64,000 bases of DNA, taken from the NCBI GenBank assembly GCA_025463785.1, contig JAODBD010000003.1, forward strand, positions 434,001 through 498,000, in the 5' to 3' direction. Of the stretch, positions 27,389 through 34,872 are shown in pieces (the first letter of the stretch is position 1; each line of letters begins with the position of its first letter). A model generated the notes under the pieces. It had not been told where the DNA came from and made no database searches. It was given only the letters and a program-made list of their open reading frames with translations. Source of the stretch: Glaciihabitans sp. Lineage in GTDB: Bacteria; Actinomycetota; Actinomycetes; Actinomycetales; Microbacteriaceae. Position numbers and translations under genes: made by a program.

Positions 27389-27432
27389 GGGGTCACTTCC
27401 TAGGAGAAACGTGGTGGGGGATGTCACACCCA

Positions 27433-27461
27433 CGGGCCCGGAACAGATCGTTCCGGGCCCG
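27433..27461 (-). terminator. intercistronic hairpin between binding protein and permease genes
   Basis: CGGGCCCGGAAC (27433-27444) and its exact complement (27450-27461) form a 12-bp stem with a five-base loop. There is no U-tract. Its place just after the binding-protein stop suggests partial termination or protection of the upstream mRNA from 3' decay. Confidence 0.7.
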
Positions 27462-27480
27462 CAGGTTCACTAGCGGAAGG

Positions 27481-28809
27481 CTAGTTGGCGTTGGTACTGA
27501 CAGTGAAGCCGATCTTCTTCATGTCGCCGACCGTCGCGTTCTGCATCGCCGTGAGCGCGCCAGAGAGCGGGGTCTTGTTCTGAAGAGCGGAGCCGAACGC
27601 GTTCGAGTACGAATCGAACGTCACGTTGGCATCCGGACCCCAGATTTGGAAGGTGCGAACACCCTTCGCGGCCGTGGCCATCAGCGTGTTGTAGTCGGCC
27701 TGGTTGGACATGAACGGCGGAGGCGTCTGCAGCGAAGGAAGCGCCTGGCCAGGCGTCGAGGCCGGGAAGACCTGGACGTTCTTGATCAGCGAGTCGATGC
27801 CCTCGGTTGAGCCGTTCATCCAGTTGACGAACTTCGCGGCCTGCGCCGGGTACTTCGAGTTCGAGGTCACTGCCTCGGTCTCGCCGCCCCAGATGCCTAC
27901 CGTGTTGTCGCCCGCGGTCCAGGCGGGCAGCTGTGCTGCAACCCACTTGCCCGCGGTGTCCTTCGCGATGGAGGGCAGCTGGTTCGGACCCCACTGTGCT
28001 CCGACCCAGCCAACGAGGTTGCCCTTGTTCATGTCGGTCGACCACTGTGCTGACCAGTTCGGCTCGGGGCTAACGAGGCCCTTCGTGATGAGACCCTGCC
28101 AGTAGTCGGCGACCTTGACGCTTGCGGCATCGTTGATCGCGACGTTCCAGGTGTTACCGCTGGTGGTCCACCAGTTGGCTCCGGCCTGCTGCGCGAGGCC
28201 GGCGAACCAGCCGGGGTCCGCTGCTGTGAAGTTGCCGATCTGCTGCTTCGGGTTCTTCGCGTGGATGATTGCGGCATCCGCTGCGTACTCGGCCCACGTG
28301 GTCGGCGCGGTAGTGATGCCGTCCTTGGCGAAGATGTCCTTGCGGTAGAAGAACACCATCGGGCAGATGTTCTGCGGAACGCCATAGGTCTTGCCCTGGA
28401 ACTGCACCTGGGCGAGCGCCGACTTGCTGAAGTCGGTCGACAGGTTCGGCAGGTACTTGTCGAGACTGACGACCACCTTGTTCGAGATCAGCGCGGGAAG
28501 CGCTTGGTACTCGACCTCGGTCACGTCAGGGTTCGTACCGGCCTTGTTGTTGGTGATCAGCTTGTTGTACAGGGTGTACCCGGTACCGGATGGCTTGATC
28601 AGCTTGACCTGGATCTTCGGGTTGGCCTTGTTCCAGGTGTCGACGACGGTCTGCATGCCGCCATCCCAGTTGGTGAAGGTCAGGTGCACGGTCTTGTTCG
28701 AGTTGGCCGACGGGGTCGTACCGCTCGAAGAGCAACCGGTCAACGTCGCGCCGGCTACGGCAAGAATGCCGGCTGCCGCAATGACGTTTCTCAGTGTGGA
28801 CTTTCTCAC
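27481..28809 (-). CDS. extracellular sugar-binding lipoprotein (MalE type)
   Basis: A type II periplasmic-binding-protein receptor of about 442 aa, with a lipoprotein signal ending LTGC (Cys26). GTG at 28809 is preferred because AAAGGAG lies nine bases upstream; an ATG at 28818 would sit directly against that ribosome site with no spacing. Many Trp, Gly and Asn residues are typical of carbohydrate-binding clefts. It delivers its ligand to the two permeases downstream. The adjacent dehydrogenases suggest a sugar alcohol, uronate or aldose derivative as ligand, but sequence alone does not fix this. Confidence 0.92.
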   Translation of the reverse strand: MRKSTLRNVIAAAGILAVAGATLTGCSSSGTTPSANSNKTVHLTFTNWDGGMQTVVDTWNKANPKIQVKLIKPSGTGYTLYNKLITNNKAGTNPDVTEVEYQALPALISNKVVVSLDKYLPNLSTDFSKSALAQVQFQGKTYGVPQNICPMVFFYRKDIFAKDGITTAPTTWAEYAADAAIIHAKNPKQQIGNFTAADPGWFAGLAQQAGANWWTTSGNTWNVAINDAASVKVADYWQGLITKGLVSPEPNWSAQWSTDMNKGNLVGWVGAQWGPNQLPSIAKDTAGKWVAAQLPAWTAGDNTVGIWGGETEAVTSNSKYPAQAAKFVNWMNGSTEGIDSLIKNVQVFPASTPGQALPSLQTPPPFMSNQADYNTLMATAAKGVRTFQIWGPDANVTFDSYSNAFGSALQNKTPLSGALTAMQNATVGDMKKIGFTVSTNAN

Positions 28810-28878
28810 TGTGGACATCTCCTTTGATGGGTTGGGTGGTGCTGTGGTGGGTTGGGGCGGTGCGCTGCGCGCGCGGAG

Positions 28879-30321
28879 TCAGCCTTCGGGGCTCGCCTCC
28901 GCCCACGCCGGATATCTGGTCGGGGTGGTCTGGATGCCGATCCACTGTCGGTGTGTGTAGCCGTCGAGCTGGCCTTCTCCGCCATGACGCGCGTAGCCGT
29001 CGTTGACGTGGACCTCGTTGCTCTTGACGCGCTGTGCGAAGGCAAGCCCACGCATCTGGTCACCGGTGAATACGGAGTTCATGAGGGTGCGGTGCCGATT
29101 GACGAGTTCGAGGGCTTCCGCCTCGGTCTCGACGATCGTGATGGGCATGACCGGGCCGAAGATCTCCTCGGTGAAGATCGGCATCTCGGGTGTCACGCCC
29201 GTGAGCACCGTCGGCTGATAGAAGAGCTGGTCGTAGCTCCCCCCGATCGCGACCTTGGCGCCCGCATCGATCGAGGGGAGTACGAGTCCGGTGTGGAAGC
29301 GATCGCGCTGGACCTCGCTGATGATGGGTCCGAGGTTGACTGCCTCCGTGAGGGGATTGCCGACGGTGAGTTTCTCGACTCGCGCCACGACGGCATCCGT
29401 GAATGCATCGGCAACCGACCGCATGACGATGTGACGCCCGGCCGTGATGCAGGTTTGGCCCTGGTACCAGAGCGCCGACCAGACTGCGGCGCTCGCCGCC
29501 TGGTCGAGGTCTGCGTCGTCGAGGACGACGAATGCGTTGTCCCCGCCGAGCTCGGTTGCGACCGCCCGGAACGAGCGGGCCGCGAAGTTCGCGATCTGGT
29601 GGCCGACCTCGTAAGAACCGGTGAAGTGGATGAGGTCGAGATCCGGGTGCTCAGAGAGCGTCCGCCCCGTGGTCGGCCCGTCTCCCGGAACCACCGCAAA
29701 CACGCCTGCCGGGAAGCCCGCAGCGTGCGCTGCTTCGGCGAGGATCTGGCCACCGGCGATGGGCGTCAGCTCAGCCGGCTTCAGCACGACGGCATTGCCA
29801 TACGCGAGCCCCGGGGCGAGAGCACGCATCGCGAGGCTCATCGGGTAGTTCCACGGAACGATCAGGCCGATGACCCCGAGCGGCACCGAGCGGGAGAGCG
29901 AGATCTTGCCCTCCTTGTAGGGCGGCAGGATCGCTCCAGCGTTCTCGGTGACCTGCGTCGCCGAATTCAGCAGCTGGTTGATCGACTGCCCGAGCTCCTC
30001 TTCGGCCTTCTCGCTGGTTCCACCGGTCTCGCGGATGATGAGCTCGATCAGTTCGTCATGACGACGTTCGAGCTCGGCTGCGAACGCGCGAAGCAGGTGG
30101 GAGCGCTCGGTGGCGCTGGTGTCTGCCCAGGCTGGCTGGGCATCCTTGGCTGCGCGAACCGCGCGGTCAACCTGCTCGGCACTCGAGTCGGTGTAGCGAG
30201 CAAACGGGATGCCCGTCGATTTTTCGAGCACCGGGATCCAGTCGCCGGTCGGGTCTTCAAAGCGTCCCGCGATGTAGGCGCGCGCTTCGTAGCTCTGGTG
30301 TGTGCCGGCAGTGGCGCCCAT
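28879..30321 (-). CDS. NAD(P)-dependent aldehyde dehydrogenase
   Basis: This 480-aa aldehyde dehydrogenase has the general base in TELGG (Glu257) and the catalytic Cys291 in GQTC. The cofactor motif VPWNYP near 155 and the FTGS Rossmann loop near 233 are intact. It oxidises an aldehyde to an acid in the cytoplasm; the closest familiar subgroups are benzaldehyde/vanillin-type and lactaldehyde-type enzymes. GAGGAG precedes the ATG. It is the first gene after a well-formed promoter with an overlapping palindromic operator and is followed by the importer genes. It probably oxidises a product of the imported compound. Confidence 0.92.
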   Translation of the reverse strand: MGATAGTHQSYEARAYIAGRFEDPTGDWIPVLEKSTGIPFARYTDSSAEQVDRAVRAAKDAQPAWADTSATERSHLLRAFAAELERRHDELIELIIRETGGTSEKAEEELGQSINQLLNSATQVTENAGAILPPYKEGKISLSRSVPLGVIGLIVPWNYPMSLAMRALAPGLAYGNAVVLKPAELTPIAGGQILAEAAHAAGFPAGVFAVVPGDGPTTGRTLSEHPDLDLIHFTGSYEVGHQIANFAARSFRAVATELGGDNAFVVLDDADLDQAASAAVWSALWYQGQTCITAGRHIVMRSVADAFTDAVVARVEKLTVGNPLTEAVNLGPIISEVQRDRFHTGLVLPSIDAGAKVAIGGSYDQLFYQPTVLTGVTPEMPIFTEEIFGPVMPITIVETEAEALELVNRHRTLMNSVFTGDQMRGLAFAQRVKSNEVHVNDGYARHGGEGQLDGYTHRQWIGIQTTPTRYPAWAEASPEG

Positions 30322-30391
30322 CGGGTTCTCCTCTGTGAGTTCAAAAAACGGAGTTGCGAAGCGGGGATCGGGTGCGAAATCAGTTCAACAC

Positions 30392-30405
30392 GGAATGCGC
30401 ATTCC
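30392..30405. promoter_or_regulatory. perfect 14-bp palindrome, LacI-type operator site 2
   Basis: GGAATGCGCATTCC is fully palindromic with a central CG, as LacI-family operators are. It covers the expected transcription start of the promoter at 30410-30438 and would block it when bound. Confidence 0.75.
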
Positions 30406-30409
30406 CAAC

Positions 30410-30438
30410 AGATTAAGCGTGAAGCCCCGCACTGTCAA
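30410..30438 (-). promoter_or_regulatory. sigma70-type promoter of the ALDH-ABC operon
   Basis: On the minus strand, TTGACA (30438-30433) and TAATCT (30415-30410) are separated by exactly 17 bp. This is the best match to the consensus in the window. It drives the aldehyde dehydrogenase gene and probably the three transport genes behind it. Confidence 0.8.
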
Positions 30439-30452
30439 CCTACGTCAGTTCG

Positions 30453-31481
30453 CTAGGCGCTTGCCGCGAGATCGGACTTGTGCACGGGGAAGGCCGGTGG
30501 GCGGCCGCGTGCGAACAATTCGGCCTCGAGGAGCGCACTCTCGCCGAGCCGGTGCAACTCGTTGCCGAGGGCTCCGGCGATGTGTGGCGTGAGCAGCGCA
30601 TCCGGAAGCGAGCGAAGCGGATCCGTCAGCGGGAGCGGCTCCGGGTCGGTGACATCCAGAATCGCGCGGATGCGTCCCTCTGCGATCGCGGTCGTCAGCG
30701 CGGCCTGGTTCACGATGGGTGCGCGGGCGGTGTTGATGAGGGTCGCGCCTCGGGGGAGCAGGGCGAGCTCTGCGGCATCCACCATGCCCGTCGTCTCGGG
30801 CAGGAGTGGTGCGTGGATGCTGACGATCGAGCTCTTTGCGAACAACTCCGCGAGTTCGACCCGTCTGGCTCTCGTGAGGATCGGGTCGGTCTCCTCGATC
30901 ACGGGATCGTAGAGCAGGATGTCGAAGGAGAAGGGCGTCAGCAGCTCAATGACCAGGCGACCAACGGTCGAGGCGCCAATGATTCCCACGGTTCTGCGGT
31001 AGTTGCCAATGGCCGGATAGCTGCCAGGCACATCGAGCGCAGCATCCACCCGGTAGTCGCGAACGATCGGCAGGACACCCTTGCCTGCCAGCAGAATCAT
31101 CGCGAGCGTGTACTCGGCGACGGGATACGCGTTCGCGGCCGCCGCAGTCGTCACGAGGATGCCGCTGTCCCACACCTCGGGCGCAAGATGGGCTTTGACC
31201 GTCCCCGCGGCGTGGAAGATCGCGCGCAGCCTCGGCAGGCGGGCGAGCTCGTCGGGGCCGATGGCGGGAGCGCCCCATCCCGTGATCAGGATCTCGAGGT
31301 CGGCAAGCGTCTCGTCGGCGATGTCATCAAAGTTCTGGATGCTGAAACCGGGCTCGATGGACGTCACCGCGCGGAGTCTCCGCAGCGCGCCCTCGTCGAA
31401 CAGGTCGAACTGCAAGCCGCTGTCCATGGCGAACGCGGCACGTCGCAGCACAGCCCTCTCGCCCTCATCGGAGTCGCCCAT
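30453..31481 (-). CDS. D-isomer-specific 2-hydroxyacid dehydrogenase
   Basis: This 342-aa NAD-dependent dehydrogenase has the cofactor fold GIIGASTVGR near residue 175 (the usual third Gly of GxGxxG is Ser). The catalytic residues are visible: Arg in NTARAP near 250, Glu in DPEPLP near 280 and His in TPHIAG near 298. It interconverts a 2-hydroxy acid and a 2-keto acid. AGGAAG precedes the ATG. It is divergent from the aldo/keto reductase gene, and their shared promoter holds an operator-like sequence. It probably acts in the same pathway as the aldehyde dehydrogenase, but the substrate is unknown. Confidence 0.9.
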   Translation of the reverse strand: MGDSDEGERAVLRRAAFAMDSGLQFDLFDEGALRRLRAVTSIEPGFSIQNFDDIADETLADLEILITGWGAPAIGPDELARLPRLRAIFHAAGTVKAHLAPEVWDSGILVTTAAAANAYPVAEYTLAMILLAGKGVLPIVRDYRVDAALDVPGSYPAIGNYRRTVGIIGASTVGRLVIELLTPFSFDILLYDPVIEETDPILTRARRVELAELFAKSSIVSIHAPLLPETTGMVDAAELALLPRGATLINTARAPIVNQAALTTAIAEGRIRAILDVTDPEPLPLTDPLRSLPDALLTPHIAGALGNELHRLGESALLEAELFARGRPPAFPVHKSDLAASA

Positions 31482-31525
31482 GTGTGTCTTCCTTGCCAGT
31501 TTTCGTCGTGCGGCATACAGTATCG

Positions 31526-31539
31526 GGCAACCGCATTCC
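31526..31539. promoter_or_regulatory. LacI-type operator candidate, site 3
   Basis: GGCAACCGCATTCC matches 11 of 14 positions of the palindrome at 30392-30405, with an intact right half GCATTCC. It lies in the 93-bp divergent region between the hydroxyacid dehydrogenase and aldo/keto reductase genes, so one site could control both. Confidence 0.55.
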
Positions 31540-31574
31540 CGACGTAAGAGACATTTAGACAGGAAGTTGGTCCC

Positions 31575-32531
31575 GTGTCAAAAAAGCGTGCCCTCGGGCA
31601 CACGGGTCTCTTCGTGACACCGGTCTCTGCCGGCTCGGGCACCTGGAAGACGTTTGAGCAGGGCAGAGACGTTCCTGTTCGCGACTCCCTCGAGCTTGCG
31701 AGCGCGCTCTTTTCGAGCTCGTTGGTGGGGTGCCTCGACACCTCGAACAACTACGGTCTGGGCGAAAGTGAGCGCCGCATCGGACTCGCGCTCGCTGCAA
31801 ACGGCGGCGTTCCCGAGGGCTTTCTGCTGCAAACCAAGGCCGACCGCGACATGACCACGGGCGATTTCTCGGGCGCACGGATGCGTCAATCGCTCGAAGA
31901 AAGTCTCACGCGACTGGGGCTCGACAGCCTGCCCATGGTCTACCTGCACGACCCCGAGAACACGACCTGGGATGCGTCGATGGCCGATGATGGACCGGTT
32001 GCCGCGCTCGTCGCCGCACGCTCGGAGGGGCTCATAGGTCATCTCGGAATCTCGGGCGGCCCCGTCGACATGCTCGCCCGCTACGTCGAGACCGGGCTCT
32101 TCGAAGCGCTCATCACCCACAACCGATACACGCTGGTCGACCGGACCGCGGATGCCCTGCTCACGCTCGCGTCATCCCGGGGTCTCGGCGTCTTCAATGC
32201 CTCGCCGTACGGCGGCGGCCTGCTCACCAGCTGGCCGGTCGAGCCGGGGTGGTATGCCTACGACCAGGCACCGGCGGCGCTCATGGCGTCGGCGGACGAG
32301 ATCGGCGCGATCTGCGCCGAGTTCGGCGTCTCGCTCGCGGCCGCCGCACTGCACTGGTCGGTGCGCGACGCTCGCATTACCTCGACGATTGTGGGGATGC
32401 GAACCGTTTCAGACCTGCGCGCGACGGAGCAGTTGCTGGCTGTCGACATCCCGAGCGGCCTGTGGGATGCGATCGCTGAGGTGCCGCTCGACGAGTCAAC
32501 CTGGCAGGACGCCAGCTCGTCTCTACCGTGA
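31575..32531 (+). CDS. aldo/keto reductase (aldose dehydrogenase-like)
   Basis: This 318-aa TIM-barrel oxidoreductase has the catalytic tetrad regions visible: Asp/Tyr in LDTSNNYG near residue 56, Lys in QTKAD near 88 and His in YLHDPE near 118. It resembles the L-fucose or D-threo-aldose 1-dehydrogenase branch, which oxidises free sugars to lactones. GTG start with AGGAAG upstream. It is the only plus-strand enzyme of the cluster and is divergent from the hydroxyacid dehydrogenase. With that enzyme and the aldehyde dehydrogenase it would form a non-phosphorylating oxidative sugar route; this is inference. Its stop codon lies at the first base of a perfect palindrome. Confidence 0.88.
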   Translation: MSKKRALGHTGLFVTPVSAGSGTWKTFEQGRDVPVRDSLELASALFSSSLVGCLDTSNNYGLGESERRIGLALAANGGVPEGFLLQTKADRDMTTGDFSGARMRQSLEESLTRLGLDSLPMVYLHDPENTTWDASMADDGPVAALVAARSEGLIGHLGISGGPVDMLARYVETGLFEALITHNRYTLVDRTADALLTLASSRGLGVFNASPYGGGLLTSWPVEPGWYAYDQAPAALMASADEIGAICAEFGVSLAAAALHWSVRDARITSTIVGMRTVSDLRATEQLLAVDIPSGLWDAIAEVPLDESTWQDASSSLP

Positions 32532-32585
32532 GGGGCGTCATATCGACGTTCCCAGCGCGCCGGAACGTCGATATGACGCCCCTCA
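32529..32585. repeat. perfect 24-bp palindrome with 9-bp loop, family A copy 2
   Basis: Arms at 32529-32552 and 32562-32585 are exact reverse complements. The arm sequence matches the element at 17686-17746. It lies between two converging genes and begins with the TGA of the aldo/keto reductase, so it can serve as a bidirectional terminator. Confidence 0.85.
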
Positions 32586-32586
32586 G

Positions 32587-32616
32587 GGGTTACCGAGTGG
32601 CGGGTTACCGAGTGGC
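32587..32616. repeat. 15-bp tandem duplication over a stop codon
   Basis: GGGTTACCGAGTGGC occurs twice in direct succession (32587-32601 and 32602-32616). The stop of the ThuA-like gene (minus strand, 32605-32607) lies in the second copy. The duplication appears recent because the copies are identical. Confidence 0.75.
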
Positions 32617-33267
32617 GAGTAGCCAGGTTGCCGCCTGCCTGATGATTGCGCGGTGGCCCTCCGCCTCGTACGAGTGCTTCTCGTGGCCGAGCGCGTCGTA
32701 GACGATTCGCGCGTCGCCGTACTGCTTCGCCCAGAGGATCGGATGCTCAATTCCGTCGTGCTCCTGGGTGGCCAGCGGCACGATCGAGGGGTCGACGCGC
32801 AGGTAGCTGTAGCGCTCATCCTCGATGTCGAAGTCGGTGATACCGGCGACGATGGGATGCGTGTCGGTCGCCACGTGGATGCGGCCGAGATCCCAGTCCG
32901 GATGCATGGTCGTGCCGCGAACCCAGCGCCCGCCGACGATGCGTTCCCAGTCGTCGGTTTCGGCGTAGAGGGTGGCGGCGACGTGCAGCACGAGCATCGG
33001 GCGCCCGGCGGCCAGATAGGACTCGATCCCGGCGATGGCTGCGGCGTCAGTCGGCAGGGGCAGTTCGGCGTTGCCGGCATTCACGACCAGCAGGTCGGGC
33101 AGCGCGCCGTCGCTGAGAGCGGCCAGCGATGCGCCCGCCTGGGTCGAGACGGTGACGTGGTGGCCCATCCCGGCCAAAATCTCGCGCAGCTGCGCCGAAG
33201 TCGCCTCGAACGGATGCCACGGATCGGTGTAGTCGTCGCCGCCGGAAACGATGAGAGTCTGAGTCAC
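32605..33267 (-). CDS. ThuA-like domain protein (class I glutamine-amidotransferase-like fold)
   Basis: This 220-aa protein matches the ThuA-like family, named for a rhizobial trehalose-utilisation gene. It has a flavodoxin-like fold with landmarks TLIVSGGDDYTDPWHPF at residues 4-20, LVLHVAATLYAE near 93 and an HPI segment near 136. The biochemical role of the family is poorly known; members accompany sugar dehydrogenases and ABC importers. GTG at 33267 follows a TAACGT box by seven bases, so the mRNA is probably leaderless. An operator-like palindrome lies 21 bp upstream, linking it to the LacI regulon. Confidence 0.85.
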   Translation of the reverse strand: MTQTLIVSGGDDYTDPWHPFEATSAQLREILAGMGHHVTVSTQAGASLAALSDGALPDLLVVNAGNAELPLPTDAAAIAGIESYLAAGRPMLVLHVAATLYAETDDWERIVGGRWVRGTTMHPDWDLGRIHVATDTHPIVAGITDFDIEDERYSYLRVDPSIVPLATQEHDGIEHPILWAKQYGDARIVYDALGHEKHSYEAEGHRAIIRQAATWLLATR

Positions 33268-33287
33268 GGTCTCAACGTTACCCCGAC

Positions 33288-33301
33288 GGAATGCGCTTAC
33301 C
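33288..33301. promoter_or_regulatory. LacI-type operator candidate, site 4
   Basis: GGAATGCGCTTACC matches 12 of 14 positions of the palindrome at 30392-30405, with an intact left half. It lies at about the -35 position of the ThuA-like gene promoter on the minus strand. Confidence 0.55.
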
Positions 33302-33362
33302 AGTGGCGAAAACCGGCCAGCTCCGGTTCTTCGCGCCGTTGATGCGATCCCGGTCAGCGTCC

Positions 33363-33722
33363 TTACAACGGGAGAGCGAATCGTCCGATCGCTACGACCA
33401 CGACGAGGATGAACAGCACGAGGTTCACCGCGGCCGACCTGCCTTCCTTCCGGCGCGCGTGAGTAACGACTGCGCCGATCATGATGATCGCGAGCCCACT
33501 AGCTGCTACCGGCGTGAGGATGGGGGCAATTCCGGTGGCACCCGGCAGGATCAGGCCGAGCGCGCCCAGTATTTCGGCCACCGAGATCAGCCGGATTACG
33601 CCCGGGTGAAACTCGGGCAATCCAGCTTTCAGCCTCTTGCTAGATCGAGTGACCTTCGTGATGCCGCTCACCAGGAAGGCAGCGGCGAGCAGGATTTGGA
33701 TTATCCAGAGAGCGACATTCAT
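33363..33722 (-). CDS. DoxX-family membrane protein
   Basis: This 119-aa protein has four predicted membrane helices, the size and pattern of DoxX-like proteins. The first helix WIIQILLAAAFLVSGITKV is characteristic. In mycobacteria DoxX works with a superoxide dismutase in a membrane oxidoreductase complex; other members are of unknown function. It is divergent from an HxlR regulator across a 116-bp region with palindromes. This is a recurrent arrangement for genes induced by quinones or electrophiles. GGAAC lies before the ATG. Confidence 0.85.
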   Translation of the reverse strand: MNVALWIIQILLAAAFLVSGITKVTRSSKRLKAGLPEFHPGVIRLISVAEILGALGLILPGATGIAPILTPVAASGLAIIMIGAVVTHARRKEGRSAAVNLVLFILVVVVAIGRFALPL

Positions 33723-33766
33723 TGCGAGGTTCCTTTTCAGATGCCTATAGTTACTACTAGTGCGTT

Positions 33767-33779
33767 ACCCATCATGGGT
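33767..33779. promoter_or_regulatory. palindromic operator candidate in the doxX-hxlR divergent region
   Basis: ACCCAT-C-ATGGGT is a 13-bp palindrome midway between the two divergent starts. The HxlR-type regulator is the natural candidate binder, possibly together with the TAGTTACTACTAG sequence at about 33748-33760. Confidence 0.4.
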
Positions 33780-33838
33780 TAGTTTTGGGACGCTTACAAA
33801 AGGCACAATTGTGTGCGTGAGCAACCAGAAAGGTCATC

Positions 33839-34312
33839 ATGGCAATTCATCCACTGAAGCTGGAGGAGACGATCGCTGTCGAATCAAGTGAGGTTCGGAT
33901 GTCCGACTACGAGAGCGCGTGTATCGCCGGGGGCCGGGGTGCGGCGATCCGGGATGTGCTCGGTCACATCGGTGACAAATGGGCGCTTCTGATCGTCGGC
34001 GCGCTATCCGTAGGGGTTCGACTGCGATTCACCGAGCTCCATCGCCACATCCCCGGGATCTCGCAGCGGATGCTCACGGTGACCCTCCGCCATCTCGAAC
34101 GGGACGGCCTGATTCGTCGCACCATGCACGCCGAAGTCCCACCCAGGGTCGAATACGAGTTGACCGATATCGGCACAACACTTATCGAGCCGGCACGGGC
34201 ACTGGGGCGCTGGGCAACAGGCAGCTATCTCGGCGTGCTCGACAGCCGCGAACGCTTCGATGCCGCCAACTCCGCAACGAAAGCGGCACGAAGGTCGGAA
34301 GCAGCCGTCTAA
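33839..34312 (+). CDS. HxlR-family transcriptional regulator
   Basis: This 157-aa protein has a MarR-like winged helix of the HxlR type. The hallmark sequence GDKWALLIVGAL appears near residue 45, followed by FTELHRHIPGISQRML and DGLIRR. A short N-terminal extension of about 25 residues and a Cys in ESACIAG (about residue 29) are present. A single N-terminal Cys is used as a redox or electrophile sensor in the relatives YodB and HypR. GAAAGG precedes the ATG. It probably represses the divergent doxX-like gene. Confidence 0.9.
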   Translation: MAIHPLKLEETIAVESSEVRMSDYESACIAGGRGAAIRDVLGHIGDKWALLIVGALSVGVRLRFTELHRHIPGISQRMLTVTLRHLERDGLIRRTMHAEVPPRVEYELTDIGTTLIEPARALGRWATGSYLGVLDSRERFDAANSATKAARRSEAAV

Positions 34313-34387
34313 CTCGGGGCTCAAAATGCTTGAAAACACGTGGAAAAACGGGCATGAAATCTGCGGAAAGTGGGTGTGTCTGAGGTC

Positions 34388-34679
34388 AGGACATCGTTCA
34401 CCCATGAGTCGAGACATCGTTCACTCGCGGCGGCCGGCCGGCCACGCGGCCGCCTGGAGGTGACCCGTGAGGTGCGTTTAGCCTGTGTCAGTTCGCGTCA
34501 ACGTCTGCGCGAATTGGCACAGATAAAACGGATCCCCGGGAGAGGTCAGCTACAAAATCGAGCCCGGCAAGAACTTACCCGGCAAGAACCAGGGAGCCAA
34601 CCCAGCAGAAGAGCCCGCCCGCCGGCCGAGCTCTTGCTAAATATGAACGATGTCCTGAGTCATCTATCAACGATGTCTC
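34388..34679. mobile_element. transposase-less element (MITE or IS remnant) with 36-bp inverted ends
   Basis: The left end (34388-34423) and the reverse complement of the right end (34644-34679) match at 27 of 36 positions. Each end contains two copies of a GACATCGTT-type motif spaced 23 bp apart, the kind of doubled site seen at the ends of DDE insertion sequences. The 220 bp between contain no transposase; they hold a GC-rich hairpin (about 34428-34455), the family B palindrome, and a 12-bp direct repeat CCCGGCAAGAAC (34563-34574 and 34578-34589). The element ends 14 bp from the 3' end of tRNA-Ser. Confidence 0.7.
34484..34521. repeat. palindromic element 14-10-14, family B copy 2
   Basis: Arms at 34484-34497 and 34508-34521 (12 of 14 paired) flank the loop TCAACGTCTG. 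Geometry and loop match the element at 23026-23063. It lies inside the transposase-less element. Confidence 0.7.
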
Positions 34680-34693
34680 GACCCATCACACTG

Positions 34694-34778
34694 CGGAGAA
34701 TGGGGGATTCGAACCCCCGAGGGCTTGCACCCAACACGCTTTCCAAGCGTGCGCCATAGGCCACTAGGCGAATTCTCC
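34694..34778 (-). tRNA. tRNA-Ser (anticodon GGA)
   Basis: On the minus strand the acceptor stem is GGAGAAT/ATTCTCC with a G discriminator. The anticodon loop reads CTTGGAAAG with GGA, which decodes UCC. A long variable arm, as expected for serine, and the T-loop GGTTCGAATCC are present. CCA is not encoded. The 85-nt length is normal for tRNA-Ser. Confidence 0.95.
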
Positions 34779-34872
34779 TGGCGCGGATCCGGGATGCGGC
34801 TCCCGGGCCATAGAGAATCCTACCGGCATCCTGCTGTGTCGCCATTCGTCTGCCATGCCTAGGCTTGGGCCT

